In this document: piece after piece, positions 44,315-53,263 of the stretch
Position numbering within the stretch: the first letter of the stretch is position 1
How the letters are laid out: every line of letters starts with the position of its first letter
From: Cyclobacterium roseum
GTDB taxonomy: Bacteria > Bacteroidota > Bacteroidia > Cytophagales > Cyclobacteriaceae
Length of the DNA: 64,000 bases
NCBI RefSeq assembly: GCF_010119225.1
Contig: NZ_WNKF01000016.1
Span: 1 to 64,000, forward strand
Direction of reading: 5' to 3'
Translations under genes and position numbers: made by a program
Notes under the pieces: generated by a model
Database searches by the model: none
What the model saw: only the letters and a program-made list of their open reading frames with translations
Told to the model about the DNA's origin: nothing

Positions 44315-45517
44315 TCATTCAATGATTTCAACCTGAATGGGATTCAATAAATCATTTTGGATGCTTTCAATAACGTTTTCGTTGGGTTCTCCCTGATGTA
44401 CGTAATACCGAAAGCTGCTTTTAAACGTTTCTCCCGGAGCGATGGTAAATTCGCCATCGACCATGGGAGCGTAGACCCAATAAGGCATGGTGGGATGAAC
44501 GCGTATGGCTTGCGGGTATCGGAAATTGTCCGGATAACCAAACACGGTAGCCCCGGCGGTCTCACCTTCCACCACTCCGAAGGCCGTTACCCAGGACGCA
44601 TGGGTGTGGTTGGCGTTTTCTCCGGTATAGCCTTCCGAAGTTAAGATGTTCCAGGTGTTGGTATAATGAACCGAGTCCACGGAATTCCATTCTTTGGAGC
44701 CCCGAAACCCCATGCCCCCATAGTGGTAATCCAAAATAAACAAGGTATCACTGCTGGTGTTGGTTTGCTCTGACATCAGGTCAAACAGGTAATAATCGGA
44801 AGTGGGGTAAACCATTACTTTCCAGGTTTCGGCTAGTACTTCGCCGTGCTTCAGACTAATATGACTTAGCAGACTTTCGAATAAAGCGGCATTAACCCCC
44901 TCTTCCACATGCACCAATTCCACATGCTCCACGGTTCCGGTTTCTTGGTGCTGATTCCAGAAATCTACTTTTTCTCCCTTGAACTGCGTATTTACCCAGG
45001 CGTTGAAGACAGCATGCTGGTGGGTATGGCCCACCGGGAAGGCATCTGTCAGGACCTGGCCTTCCGGACTATAGAGCGGGTGGATCATCCCGCTTCGTTT
45101 GTAATATTCGGGAAGCCCTTCATAGGGCATGGCGGTAGCCGTCTGGTAAAATAAAACCGGTTGTTCGTTCACTGCCAATTCCACTCCTTCTTCGGATTGG
45201 TTTACGGATACCCGGTTAGAAACCGTTCCCTTGGCCTGCCGCAATCCAAAATCGCCGGTCGTTCCGGCTGGCATCTCGTCAATGATGACCAACAGTTCTC
45301 CCGATGCCAACACCTGCGCCGGATAGGCCTTTCCGCTTTTTTCATTCACCAGTTCATAGTCACTTCCAGCCGGCAAATCCTTGTTTAAGGGGATTAATAG
45401 GGGGCTGTTTTTTCGATCCACTTCTCCCGCATCCAATACGACGCTCATAATAGGCGAGGAAGAGCAGCCCATTTGAGCAAATAAAAGTACACTGATGTAA
45501 AAATAAGCTTTTAACAT
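44315..45517 (-). CDS. DUF6807 (PmoA-like) lipoprotein
   Basis: The 400-residue lipoprotein (lipobox LFAQMGC, Cys18) is a single DUF6807 domain. GHTHQHAVFNAWVNTQFKG is the same His-rich region seen as SPDHHQHQTGLYWGF in the N-terminal part of the 37702-41526 fusion. The domain also shows DYHYGGMGFRGSKEW and a late PDNFRYPQAIRVHP. Biochemical function is unestablished; members often lie in polysaccharide or sugar-oxidation gene groups. It converges with the LamG gene and diverges from the M16 protease gene. Confidence 0.8.
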   Translation of the reverse strand: MLKAYFYISVLLFAQMGCSSSPIMSVVLDAGEVDRKNSPLLIPLNKDLPAGSDYELVNEKSGKAYPAQVLASGELLVIIDEMPAGTTGDFGLRQAKGTVSNRVSVNQSEEGVELAVNEQPVLFYQTATAMPYEGLPEYYKRSGMIHPLYSPEGQVLTDAFPVGHTHQHAVFNAWVNTQFKGEKVDFWNQHQETGTVEHVELVHVEEGVNAALFESLLSHISLKHGEVLAETWKVMVYPTSDYYLFDLMSEQTNTSSDTLFILDYHYGGMGFRGSKEWNSVDSVHYTNTWNILTSEGYTGENANHTHASWVTAFGVVEGETAGATVFGYPDNFRYPQAIRVHPTMPYWVYAPMVDGEFTIAPGETFKSSFRYYVHQGEPNENVIESIQNDLLNPIQVEIIE

Positions 45518-45717
45518 AGATTATATGAGTTGAAAGACAGAATCCAATGGTAAGATCGTAAGGGGAAAGTGGAATTCCAATTTGCCGCGCTAAAATTTTG
45601 AAATGGCAGCCAAACAAATGTAGGGCCATGCCATTTTAACCGTAATATTTTTCAATTTGGCTTTTTATTCACCATATTGTTCGTCTTAATATCGTCTATT
45701 ATCGTTTTCAATTTCTT

Positions 45718-48546
45718 ATGAAGGAAAAATTTCAGTTCCTAGCCCTTTGGTTTTGTTTTTCTGTCGGCCTTTCTTATGGTCAATTTGCCCCTACGGATAA
45801 GGTCCCTTTGGATTCCAGGGTGAAAACAGGGCAGTTGGACAATGGTATGCAGTACTATATCCAGCAAAACCCCAAACCAGAAAACAAACTGGAGCTTCGG
45901 CTGGCGATCAAAGCAGGTTCCATGCAGGAACGGGAAGACCAACTGGGCCTCGCTCATTTTGTGGAACACATGGCTTTCAACGGATCGGAGCATTTCGAAA
46001 AAAACGAACTTATCAGTTATTTACAATCCATTGGTGTGGCATTTGGAAGTGATCTGAATGCCTATACCAGTTTTGATGAAACGGTGTACATACTGCCCAT
46101 TCCTACCGATGACGAAGAGAAAATACAAAATGGGTTTCAGGTGATGCGCGATTGGGCAGGAGGGCTGTTGCTGAATTCAGAAGACATTGATGCGGAACGA
46201 GGAATAGTAGTGGAGGAATGGCGTACAGGTCAGGGAGTAGATCAGCGGATGAGAGATGCTTATTTGCCCGTTTTGTTACACGAAAGCCGCTATGCAAATA
46301 GATTGCCTATTGGCGATATGGACATCATCCGGGAGGCGGAGGAAGGAGTGATCCGGGATTTTTACAGGGATTGGTACCGTCCGGAACTGATGGGAGTAGT
46401 AGCAGTGGGGGATGTGGCACCCGAAAAAGTAGAAGCCCTGATTAAAGACTATTTTGGAGACCTTGAAAATCCCGTGCAGGCACCCGAGCGGGTGTATTAT
46501 GAAGTGCCGGAACACGAGGAGAATTTTGTGAAAATCATTACCGATGAAGAAGCCCCCGGTATTCAGGTGCAATTGTACTACAAACACCAACCGGTAGCTA
46601 CCGAGACTTACGATGACTATAAAGGCCGGATTCTGAGAACCATGGTGGGTGGCATGCTCACGCAGCGGCTGGATGAAATCAGGCAAAAGCCCGATGCGCC
46701 TTTTATTTTTGCAGGTGCCAGGTATGGCAAATTAGTGAAAGGGCTGGAGTTTTTTACTACCTCCGGCGTGGTGGGTCCGGGCAAAACCCGGGAAGGGTTG
46801 CGTTCCTTTCTGGAAGAAAACAGGAGAGCCGTCCAGCATGGATATACAGAAGGGGAACTGGAACGCGTGAAGCGTTCGCTTTTAAATAGCGCAGAACGAT
46901 CCTTTAAGGAAATGGATAAAGCGGAGTCCCGTTCGCTGGTAGGGCGGTATGTTTCCCACTTTCTAAACGAATCCTTTGCCGATAATCCGGCTCACCGAAA
47001 TCGTTTTTACCAGGAAGTAATCCCCGAAATCACCCTGGATGAAGTGAATGCCATGGTCGATAAGTTGGTTCGGGATAATAACATCGTCGTGGTGGTCACC
47101 GCACCGGAAAAGGACAAGGAATCTTTGCCAACAGAATCCGAACTGGCGGACGCGCTTAATGAAGCAAAAGAAATGGAGACCAGTCCCTACCAGGAAAAGG
47201 AACTGAGGGAAGAGTTAATGCTGGCCATACCCGAATCGGGCAAGGTGGTGAAGGTGCAGGAAGTGGAAGAGGTCGGCATCACGGTTATCGAAATGGACAA
47301 TGGACTTAAAGTCCATTTCAAACCCACCGATTTTAAAAACGATGAAATCCTGTTTACCGGGTCCAGCAAAGGGGGCACTTCCCTATATCCGGACAAAGAC
47401 CATATCCATGCCAGCTACGCGGGAACAGCTGTAAACGTCATGGGAGTAGGAGATTTTTCTCCCTCCGATTTGAGAAAGGTGCTGGCAGGAAAAAACGTTC
47501 AGGTAACGCCGAACATTGGCAGGTATTCCGAAAACATATCCGGGAGTACTTCTCCGGAGGATCTGGAGTTGGCCTTGCAGCTTATTCATCTTTATTTTAC
47601 AGCCCCCAGAGTAGATTTAGAGCTTTGGGAGGTATTTCTTGCCAATCAAAAAAATCAACTGGAAAGTGCGCAGGTTAATCCTGATTTTCAGTTTAATAAG
47701 CGGGTCAATGAAATAATCAGTAACGGAAATCCCAGGGGGATGGGGATTTTTTCCCCTGAAAAATTGGATTCCATTGACCTGGAAAGAAGTTTGGAGATTT
47801 TCACCGAACGTTTTGCCAATGTGGCCGATTTTGAGGTTTTGTTTACCGGTAATATAGATTTAGACCTGGTAATCCCCATGGTCGAGCGATACCTGGGAAG
47901 TTTACCCGGAAATCTTGTAGACGGAAAAGAGCAATTCCGGGATTTAGGCATCAAAGCTCCGCAGGAACAGACGGAGTTGATAAAAGTCGGCGTAGACGAA
48001 AAAAGTCAGGTGATCCTGTATTTTAATGGGGATACCGCCTATGACCTGGAAAAATCCCAGCAGTTATCCTATCTGGGGGAAATTTTAACCATTAAATTGA
48101 TCGAATCCTTACGCGAACAAATTGGCGGGGTCTATGGTGTCGGTGCCAGAGGAAGCTTAAGCAAGGTTCCGGATGAACGATTTAGCTTTGTGATCAACTT
48201 TCCATGCGCCCCGGAATCTGTCCCGGAGTTGACCGCCGCTGTCTGGGAGGAAATCGAGAAAATTCAAACCAATGGTCCCGAAGCGGAGGACTTGGAAAAA
48301 GTAAGGGAAACCAAACGGATATCCCTGGAAGAAAATCTGCGAAGGAATGGTTTCTGGCATGGACAGATTAGCGCAGCCATCAGCGGCAATATGCCCTTGG
48401 ATACCGTACTGGGAGCAACGGATCGGGTGTTGGGTGTCACCGGACCACAGGTTCAGGCGCTCGCTAATGAATTCCTAAAAACAGAATTTTTACTAAAAAT
48501 CATTCGGTATCCGGCCAACTATCAGGAAGAAAAAGACAAGATATAA
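45718..48546 (+). CDS. Secreted M16-family zinc metalloprotease
   Basis: The 942-residue protein has a signal peptide (1-21). Two M16 halves follow. The first, at about 30-500, has the inverted zinc motif HFVEH at 80-84 and the third ligand Glu160 in DAERGIVVEEWR. The second, at about 530-930, lacks the motif and is structural. This is the PqqL-like single-chain form. It degrades peptides in the periplasm or at the outer membrane. The sialidase and beta-helix genes follow on the same strand after 49 and 41 bases, so the three may be one transcription unit. Confidence 0.92.
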   Translation: MKEKFQFLALWFCFSVGLSYGQFAPTDKVPLDSRVKTGQLDNGMQYYIQQNPKPENKLELRLAIKAGSMQEREDQLGLAHFVEHMAFNGSEHFEKNELISYLQSIGVAFGSDLNAYTSFDETVYILPIPTDDEEKIQNGFQVMRDWAGGLLLNSEDIDAERGIVVEEWRTGQGVDQRMRDAYLPVLLHESRYANRLPIGDMDIIREAEEGVIRDFYRDWYRPELMGVVAVGDVAPEKVEALIKDYFGDLENPVQAPERVYYEVPEHEENFVKIITDEEAPGIQVQLYYKHQPVATETYDDYKGRILRTMVGGMLTQRLDEIRQKPDAPFIFAGARYGKLVKGLEFFTTSGVVGPGKTREGLRSFLEENRRAVQHGYTEGELERVKRSLLNSAERSFKEMDKAESRSLVGRYVSHFLNESFADNPAHRNRFYQEVIPEITLDEVNAMVDKLVRDNNIVVVVTAPEKDKESLPTESELADALNEAKEMETSPYQEKELREELMLAIPESGKVVKVQEVEEVGITVIEMDNGLKVHFKPTDFKNDEILFTGSSKGGTSLYPDKDHIHASYAGTAVNVMGVGDFSPSDLRKVLAGKNVQVTPNIGRYSENISGSTSPEDLELALQLIHLYFTAPRVDLELWEVFLANQKNQLESAQVNPDFQFNKRVNEIISNGNPRGMGIFSPEKLDSIDLERSLEIFTERFANVADFEVLFTGNIDLDLVIPMVERYLGSLPGNLVDGKEQFRDLGIKAPQEQTELIKVGVDEKSQVILYFNGDTAYDLEKSQQLSYLGEILTIKLIESLREQIGGVYGVGARGSLSKVPDERFSFVINFPCAPESVPELTAAVWEEIEKIQTNGPEAEDLEKVRETKRISLEENLRRNGFWHGQISAAISGNMPLDTVLGATDRVLGVTGPQVQALANEFLKTEFLLKIIRYPANYQEEKDKI

Positions 48547-48595
48547 AGGCGCTGCCGAAGCAAATCAATACGCTGTTAACCAATAGTTTAAAATT

Positions 48596-49756
48596 ATGCT
48601 GATTCCCTTTTTAACGTACTTTATGAGTTTATTTCCCTTCCTGCTGGCAGAAGGGGTCTCTGTTCCTGCTACAATAGACCAGGAGGAAGTAGCCCTGTTT
48701 GTAAGTGGAGAGGATGGATACCATACCTATAGGATTCCGTCCCTTCTGGTGGCGCAAGATGGCACTTTGCTGGCTTTTGCCGAAGGCAGAAAATCCGGAA
48801 GTGGCGATACCGGAGACATTGACCTTGTGCTTAAAAGGTCAGAGGACGGGGGGCATACCTGGTCCGAACAAATGGTGCTCTGGGATGATGGATCAAATGT
48901 CTGTGGAAACCCAAGCCCGGTGCTGGATGAAACCACCGGAGAAATTCACTTGCTGCTTACCTGGAATAGGGGAGATGACCACGAAGGGGATATCATCCTA
49001 AAAAAGAGTCAGGATACCCGCCGTGTATTTGTTATGAAATCCACCGATCATGGCCAAACCTGGACGGAACCAAGGGACATTACCCCTGGCACCAAAAACC
49101 CGGAATGGGGCTGGTATGCCACTGGTCCGGGAATGGGCATTCAAATCCAACATGGCCCCGATAAAGGCCGTTTGGTGATTCCATCGGATCACAGTTACGA
49201 TGATCCAAATGGGGATGTCAGGGGAGGCCCCTTTGAATACGGTTCGCATGTGATCTATAGTGACGATCAGGGTAAAAGCTGGAACCTGGGCGGAACCATT
49301 AGACCCAAAATGAACGAATGCCAGGTCGTGGAAATGGCGGATGGGAAAGGCAGCCTTTTGATGAACATGCGTTCGTATTTTGGAAAAAACCGGCGGGCCT
49401 TATCGGTCAGCAGGGATGGGGGAAATTCCTGGTCGGATCCCGTGGAAGCCGTGACATTGGTAGATCCGGTTTGTCAGGCGGCACTTCTCCGGTATTCCTG
49501 GCCCAAGGATCCGGAGGGAGATGTCGTCTTGTTCTCAAATCCCGCAAGCACGAAAAGGGAAAACATGACGGTAAAATTGAGTAGGGATAGTGGGAAAAAC
49601 TGGGTGGGTTCCAATACCCTGCATACCGGACCTGCTGCTTATTCTGCTTTGGCCCGATTGCCAAATGGGGAAATCCTCTGCCTTTATGAAAAAGGAGATC
49701 AACATCCGTATGAAAAAATTAGCCTGGCCCGGTTAAGCCTGGATGATTTTCACTGA
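48596..49756 (+). CDS. Exo-alpha-sialidase, GH33-type
   Basis: The 386-residue protein has a signal peptide (about 1-20) and a six-bladed sialidase propeller. The FRIP-type motif YRIP is at 45-48, with the first catalytic arginine; FAEGR is at 61-65. Asp-box repeats of the form S-D-x-G-x-T-W are seen five times (for instance SEDGGHTW, SDDQGKSW, SRDGGNSW). It releases terminal sialic acids from glycans. No sialate transporter or lyase genes are nearby, so liberated sugar may be used elsewhere or simply uncovers underlying chains. It follows the M16 protease gene. Confidence 0.9.
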   Translation: MLIPFLTYFMSLFPFLLAEGVSVPATIDQEEVALFVSGEDGYHTYRIPSLLVAQDGTLLAFAEGRKSGSGDTGDIDLVLKRSEDGGHTWSEQMVLWDDGSNVCGNPSPVLDETTGEIHLLLTWNRGDDHEGDIILKKSQDTRRVFVMKSTDHGQTWTEPRDITPGTKNPEWGWYATGPGMGIQIQHGPDKGRLVIPSDHSYDDPNGDVRGGPFEYGSHVIYSDDQGKSWNLGGTIRPKMNECQVVEMADGKGSLLMNMRSYFGKNRRALSVSRDGGNSWSDPVEAVTLVDPVCQAALLRYSWPKDPEGDVVLFSNPASTKRENMTVKLSRDSGKNWVGSNTLHTGPAAYSALARLPNGEILCLYEKGDQHPYEKISLARLSLDDFH

Positions 49757-49797
49757 CGGGCGAAATTTTTCGGGTTTCAAATCAAACAAATAGGATA

Positions 49798-52014
49798 ATG
49801 GACAAGTCTGGACTGGCAAGATGGCTGAAATGGAGTTTTTTGATAACCGTTTTAATGTTTTCCCCAATGCTGCTTTTCGGACAATTGCCAACCTTACCCC
49901 CAGATCCGGATGTAATTCCAATTGACGGCCCGGGCTATTTCGGTAAAGAAGGCAGCACCTATGTACTGACCCGGGATATTCGTGCTGAAAAGAGCGCCCT
50001 TTTTCTGGGAAAAGACCTGACGCTGGACCTGAATGGCCATACCATTACGTTTGCCGACGGAACCTATGATAGCCTGCAAAACGGAGGCTTTGAAAGCGGG
50101 CTGGAAGGCTGGGATCTCTCGAAAGCACCGGGTGCAGCGTTGTTGGAAACCAATAAAACACGACCGTTTGTAGGTGAGAAATTGCTCGGATTACAAAAAG
50201 GAGACGAAATTGTATCTGCTTATATCGATTTACCCTATGCCCATAGGTCTTATTATGCGATCTGTGGCATTACGGGAAGGGTTTTTAGGGATATGGGAGG
50301 GGATCTTGCCAATGAAATGAAAATCAGCTTATTTGTGGAAGATGAACAGGGGAAGGTGGTAGAAGTGATGACGGATTATGGGTCCGGACCAGAAAGAAGC
50401 AGCCCTGTTTTTCAAAAAAGCCCTCGCTTGGGTGGCGGTTTTATAGTGGCTCATCTTCAGGGGCTTCCCGCAGGGAAATACCGGATCCGGGTGAAGGCCG
50501 AAACCGACTGCCTGGTAGACGAAATCGGTATTTTTCCGGCATTTGACGTGGGTATAGCGATCGTAGGTAAGACCCATCCCAAAGGTCATTACGATCATTT
50601 GTATGAAAACGAGCATGCGGCCTTTTACGATTATACAGCTGATTTTCAAACCGGAAACCCGCTGTCAGAGGTTCCTCAGGCGAGTGGAAAGGGAACAGTT
50701 ACCATAAAAAACGGCACTATAAAAGCCGGATTCCGTGGAGTGATGAGTTGGGGTATCCAATCTACGGCCGAAGATGTTGAGTTGATATTGGATAGCGTGA
50801 CCATTATTAACCAGGGAATCAATGCGACGGCTGTGGACGTTCCGCAGGCCAGCATCAGTCATTGCCGGTTTGAGGTGAGCAATCCTCAATTGATTCACCG
50901 TCATGGTTCCCAGCATTATGCCGTGGACCTGAGAGGTAGGGACGCGTCTGAAGTTGCCTATTCGGCGTTTTACGGCGGACAAGGATGCCTGGTTTTTAAG
51001 GGAAAAAAGTCTTCCATCCATCATAATACCTTCGTCAACCAACAATTGGTAACCAACCATTACAGCATCATGGCCATGGGGGATAGCTCTCTGATTTATG
51101 AAAATGACATTGTCCCTGAGGTGGGTTCCGGAATAGAGATTTTTCGTCACAAGGGAATCGAAATATTCAATAACCGAATTAAAATTGAAGCTTCACCACC
51201 TACCACTGAATACGGGAAGGAGGAATTCAGCACTGCTGCGATACGAATTGCTGACTACCGCGACAGCCCCGGGTCGCCTACGGGTGCCTTTGGTAATAAA
51301 GTGTATAACAATACCATCGAAGTGCGCGGGCGTTCCTTTCCGGAATATCCGGAGTACACTCCGATGGCATGGGCCATATTTTACAGTGCCAGCGCCGGAG
51401 ATAATTTCATTTTTGGAAACCATATCACCGTGGAGCACCCAACTCCCTCTTCCCGTTCCGAAGCGGCTGCTTTCTACATTGGCGGAGGCCTAACAGGGTA
51501 TGGAGGAGAATTTCGGGACAATACGGTTTACACCAATGTTCCTGCTGCCTGGATAGGCTGCCGGTATGGGGGAACGGTAAATACCAGATTGGCTTTTAAC
51601 CATTTTATCAACACCAGTTCCGGAGCGTTACAACCGTTTCGTATGGGTTGGGAATCCTGCGACAGCTGCTATGCCAAAGAGGTAACTTTTGTAGGCAATA
51701 CTTTTCACCAAATGGACTTTGGGATCCTAATGACGGAGCAGCCTCATTCTTATCGGGTAATGATGCCTGTTGAGGTTCTTTGGCAGGGAAATAAGATGGA
51801 TATGCCGGTAATTCAAGTGGAGGATAAAGACGGCACGCTCATTCAGACCGCCCAATTTAACAAGGAAGGCCTTTGGCAGGGGGAACTACTTTTGGAAACC
51901 TACCAGCATCTACAAAGTAACCGAAAGGAGGGATATTGGCTGTTGGTAGGAACAGAAAAACGCTTTGTGACCAGAGAATCTTTCCAGCCCATCGTCTTTG
52001 GAGCTGAGGAATAA
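49798..52014 (+). CDS. Secreted right-handed beta-helix protein
   Basis: The 738-residue protein has a signal peptide (about 1-29). An N-terminal region follows with LTLDLNGHTITFADGTYD, a carbohydrate-binding-like insert at about 90-245 (FESGLEGWDL), and then a long right-handed parallel beta-helix from about 280 to 640 (NGTIKAGF, SITHC-type repeats, NNRIKIEA, NNTIEVRG). Such proteins are often polysaccharide lyases, epimerases or phage-like depolymerases, but I see no catalytic signature. It lies 41 bases after the sialidase gene. Its stop is three bases from the convergent lactonase stop. Confidence 0.78.
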   Translation: MDKSGLARWLKWSFLITVLMFSPMLLFGQLPTLPPDPDVIPIDGPGYFGKEGSTYVLTRDIRAEKSALFLGKDLTLDLNGHTITFADGTYDSLQNGGFESGLEGWDLSKAPGAALLETNKTRPFVGEKLLGLQKGDEIVSAYIDLPYAHRSYYAICGITGRVFRDMGGDLANEMKISLFVEDEQGKVVEVMTDYGSGPERSSPVFQKSPRLGGGFIVAHLQGLPAGKYRIRVKAETDCLVDEIGIFPAFDVGIAIVGKTHPKGHYDHLYENEHAAFYDYTADFQTGNPLSEVPQASGKGTVTIKNGTIKAGFRGVMSWGIQSTAEDVELILDSVTIINQGINATAVDVPQASISHCRFEVSNPQLIHRHGSQHYAVDLRGRDASEVAYSAFYGGQGCLVFKGKKSSIHHNTFVNQQLVTNHYSIMAMGDSSLIYENDIVPEVGSGIEIFRHKGIEIFNNRIKIEASPPTTEYGKEEFSTAAIRIADYRDSPGSPTGAFGNKVYNNTIEVRGRSFPEYPEYTPMAWAIFYSASAGDNFIFGNHITVEHPTPSSRSEAAAFYIGGGLTGYGGEFRDNTVYTNVPAAWIGCRYGGTVNTRLAFNHFINTSSGALQPFRMGWESCDSCYAKEVTFVGNTFHQMDFGILMTEQPHSYRVMMPVEVLWQGNKMDMPVIQVEDKDGTLIQTAQFNKEGLWQGELLLETYQHLQSNRKEGYWLLVGTEKRFVTRESFQPIVFGAEE

Positions 52015-52017
52015 CGG

Positions 52018-53205
52018 TTACTTTAAAAATAATTGCTCAATAAAGACGGCCCTTGGTATGGAGATGCTTTTTCCGGTGGGCGCAGGGATGCCGGTTTGGT
52101 CCTGAATCCTGAAAATTACGACATTGTCGGATTCCATATTCGCAACCAGAAGTAGCTCCCCCTTCTCATCCACTTTAAAATTGCGCGGATGCTGACCGCC
52201 GGTAGGGACATGTCCTATTAGCTTTAGCAGTCCGGTTTCCTGGTCTACCTGGTAGATGGCCAGGTTATCCTGACCCCGGTTACTGGCATATAGCCACTTG
52301 CCATCTACCGAGAGATGGATATCTGCAGCGGCATTGTAATCCGATTGAATCTCCGGCGAAAGCATTTCGACGCGGTCCAATAATAAAAGGTCCCCGCTTT
52401 TTGGTTCAACCGTGTAAATCCCCACCGTGTTGCTCAGTTCCTCTACAGAGTACGCGTAGGGAAGGTCTGGGTGGATGACAAAATGTCGCGGGCCGGAACC
52501 TGCTTTCACAGGAAAAATCTCTGGATCCTTTTTCACGCTGCCTTTTTTGGGATTCACTTCGTATTTCAATATCTGGTCAATGCCCAGGTCCGATGCGTAT
52601 ACCCATTTGCTGTCCAAGGAAGGAATCATGGAATGCATATGGGGTTTGGTTTGGTTTGGGTGAATACTGCTTCCCTCATGCTGGACGACTGAAACAGCCT
52701 TGCTGATAGCACCGGAACTGGCCACCTTAAACGTAGATAAATTCCCTCCCTGGTAATGTGAAACAAATACTACCTTCCCAGTAGGGTCCACGCTGATATG
52801 GCAGGGGCTGGCTCCGGCAGAAGATACCTGATTAATCAGCGTAAGCCGTCCGGTGTTCTGATCCACTGCATAGGAACTAATGGTCCCATTGGGATCGTCC
52901 GCGTCTTTTCCCTCCCGGTAGGCTGCGTACAAATATTTTTGCGAAGGGTGCAGAGCCAAAAAAGTCGGATTTTTTTTGTCATGAACAGTTTGTAGGATGG
53001 AGGCCGATAGGGTGGACCGGTCAAAATTTAGCACATAGATACCTTTACTTTCGTTTTGGCTGTAGGTACCTATGTATAGGATTTCGTTAGTGGATTGAGC
53101 CATGGTTTTTCGGGGAAAATGCAATAACGGAATAATGAGTAGAAGAAATAAAATGATTCTCCTTAAATTGAAATAAAGGGAAGGTGTACATAGGTGCCTG
53201 TTCAT
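52018..53205 (-). CDS. Lactonase-type seven-bladed propeller protein
   Basis: The 395-residue protein has an N-terminal hydrophobic signal (to about residue 36, TMAQS) and a YbhE-like seven-bladed propeller. Typical strings are ILYIGTYSQNESKGIYV, NPTFLALHPSQKYLYA, SPCHISVDPTGKVVFVSHY and GSGPRHFVIHPDLPYAY. The family includes 6-phosphogluconolactonase and carboxymuconate cyclase. Because this copy is exported, a free sugar lactone produced by periplasmic dehydrogenases is a more plausible substrate than a phosphorylated one. It is followed upstream by the phosphatase fusion on the same strand. Confidence 0.85.
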   Translation of the reverse strand: MNRHLCTPSLYFNLRRIILFLLLIIPLLHFPRKTMAQSTNEILYIGTYSQNESKGIYVLNFDRSTLSASILQTVHDKKNPTFLALHPSQKYLYAAYREGKDADDPNGTISSYAVDQNTGRLTLINQVSSAGASPCHISVDPTGKVVFVSHYQGGNLSTFKVASSGAISKAVSVVQHEGSSIHPNQTKPHMHSMIPSLDSKWVYASDLGIDQILKYEVNPKKGSVKKDPEIFPVKAGSGPRHFVIHPDLPYAYSVEELSNTVGIYTVEPKSGDLLLLDRVEMLSPEIQSDYNAAADIHLSVDGKWLYASNRGQDNLAIYQVDQETGLLKLIGHVPTGGQHPRNFKVDEKGELLLVANMESDNVVIFRIQDQTGIPAPTGKSISIPRAVFIEQLFLK

Positions 53206-53263
53206 TCTTTGAATATAGCATAATTTCCGTTAAAAACAGAAACAGGCCAAGAGATGGCTACCC

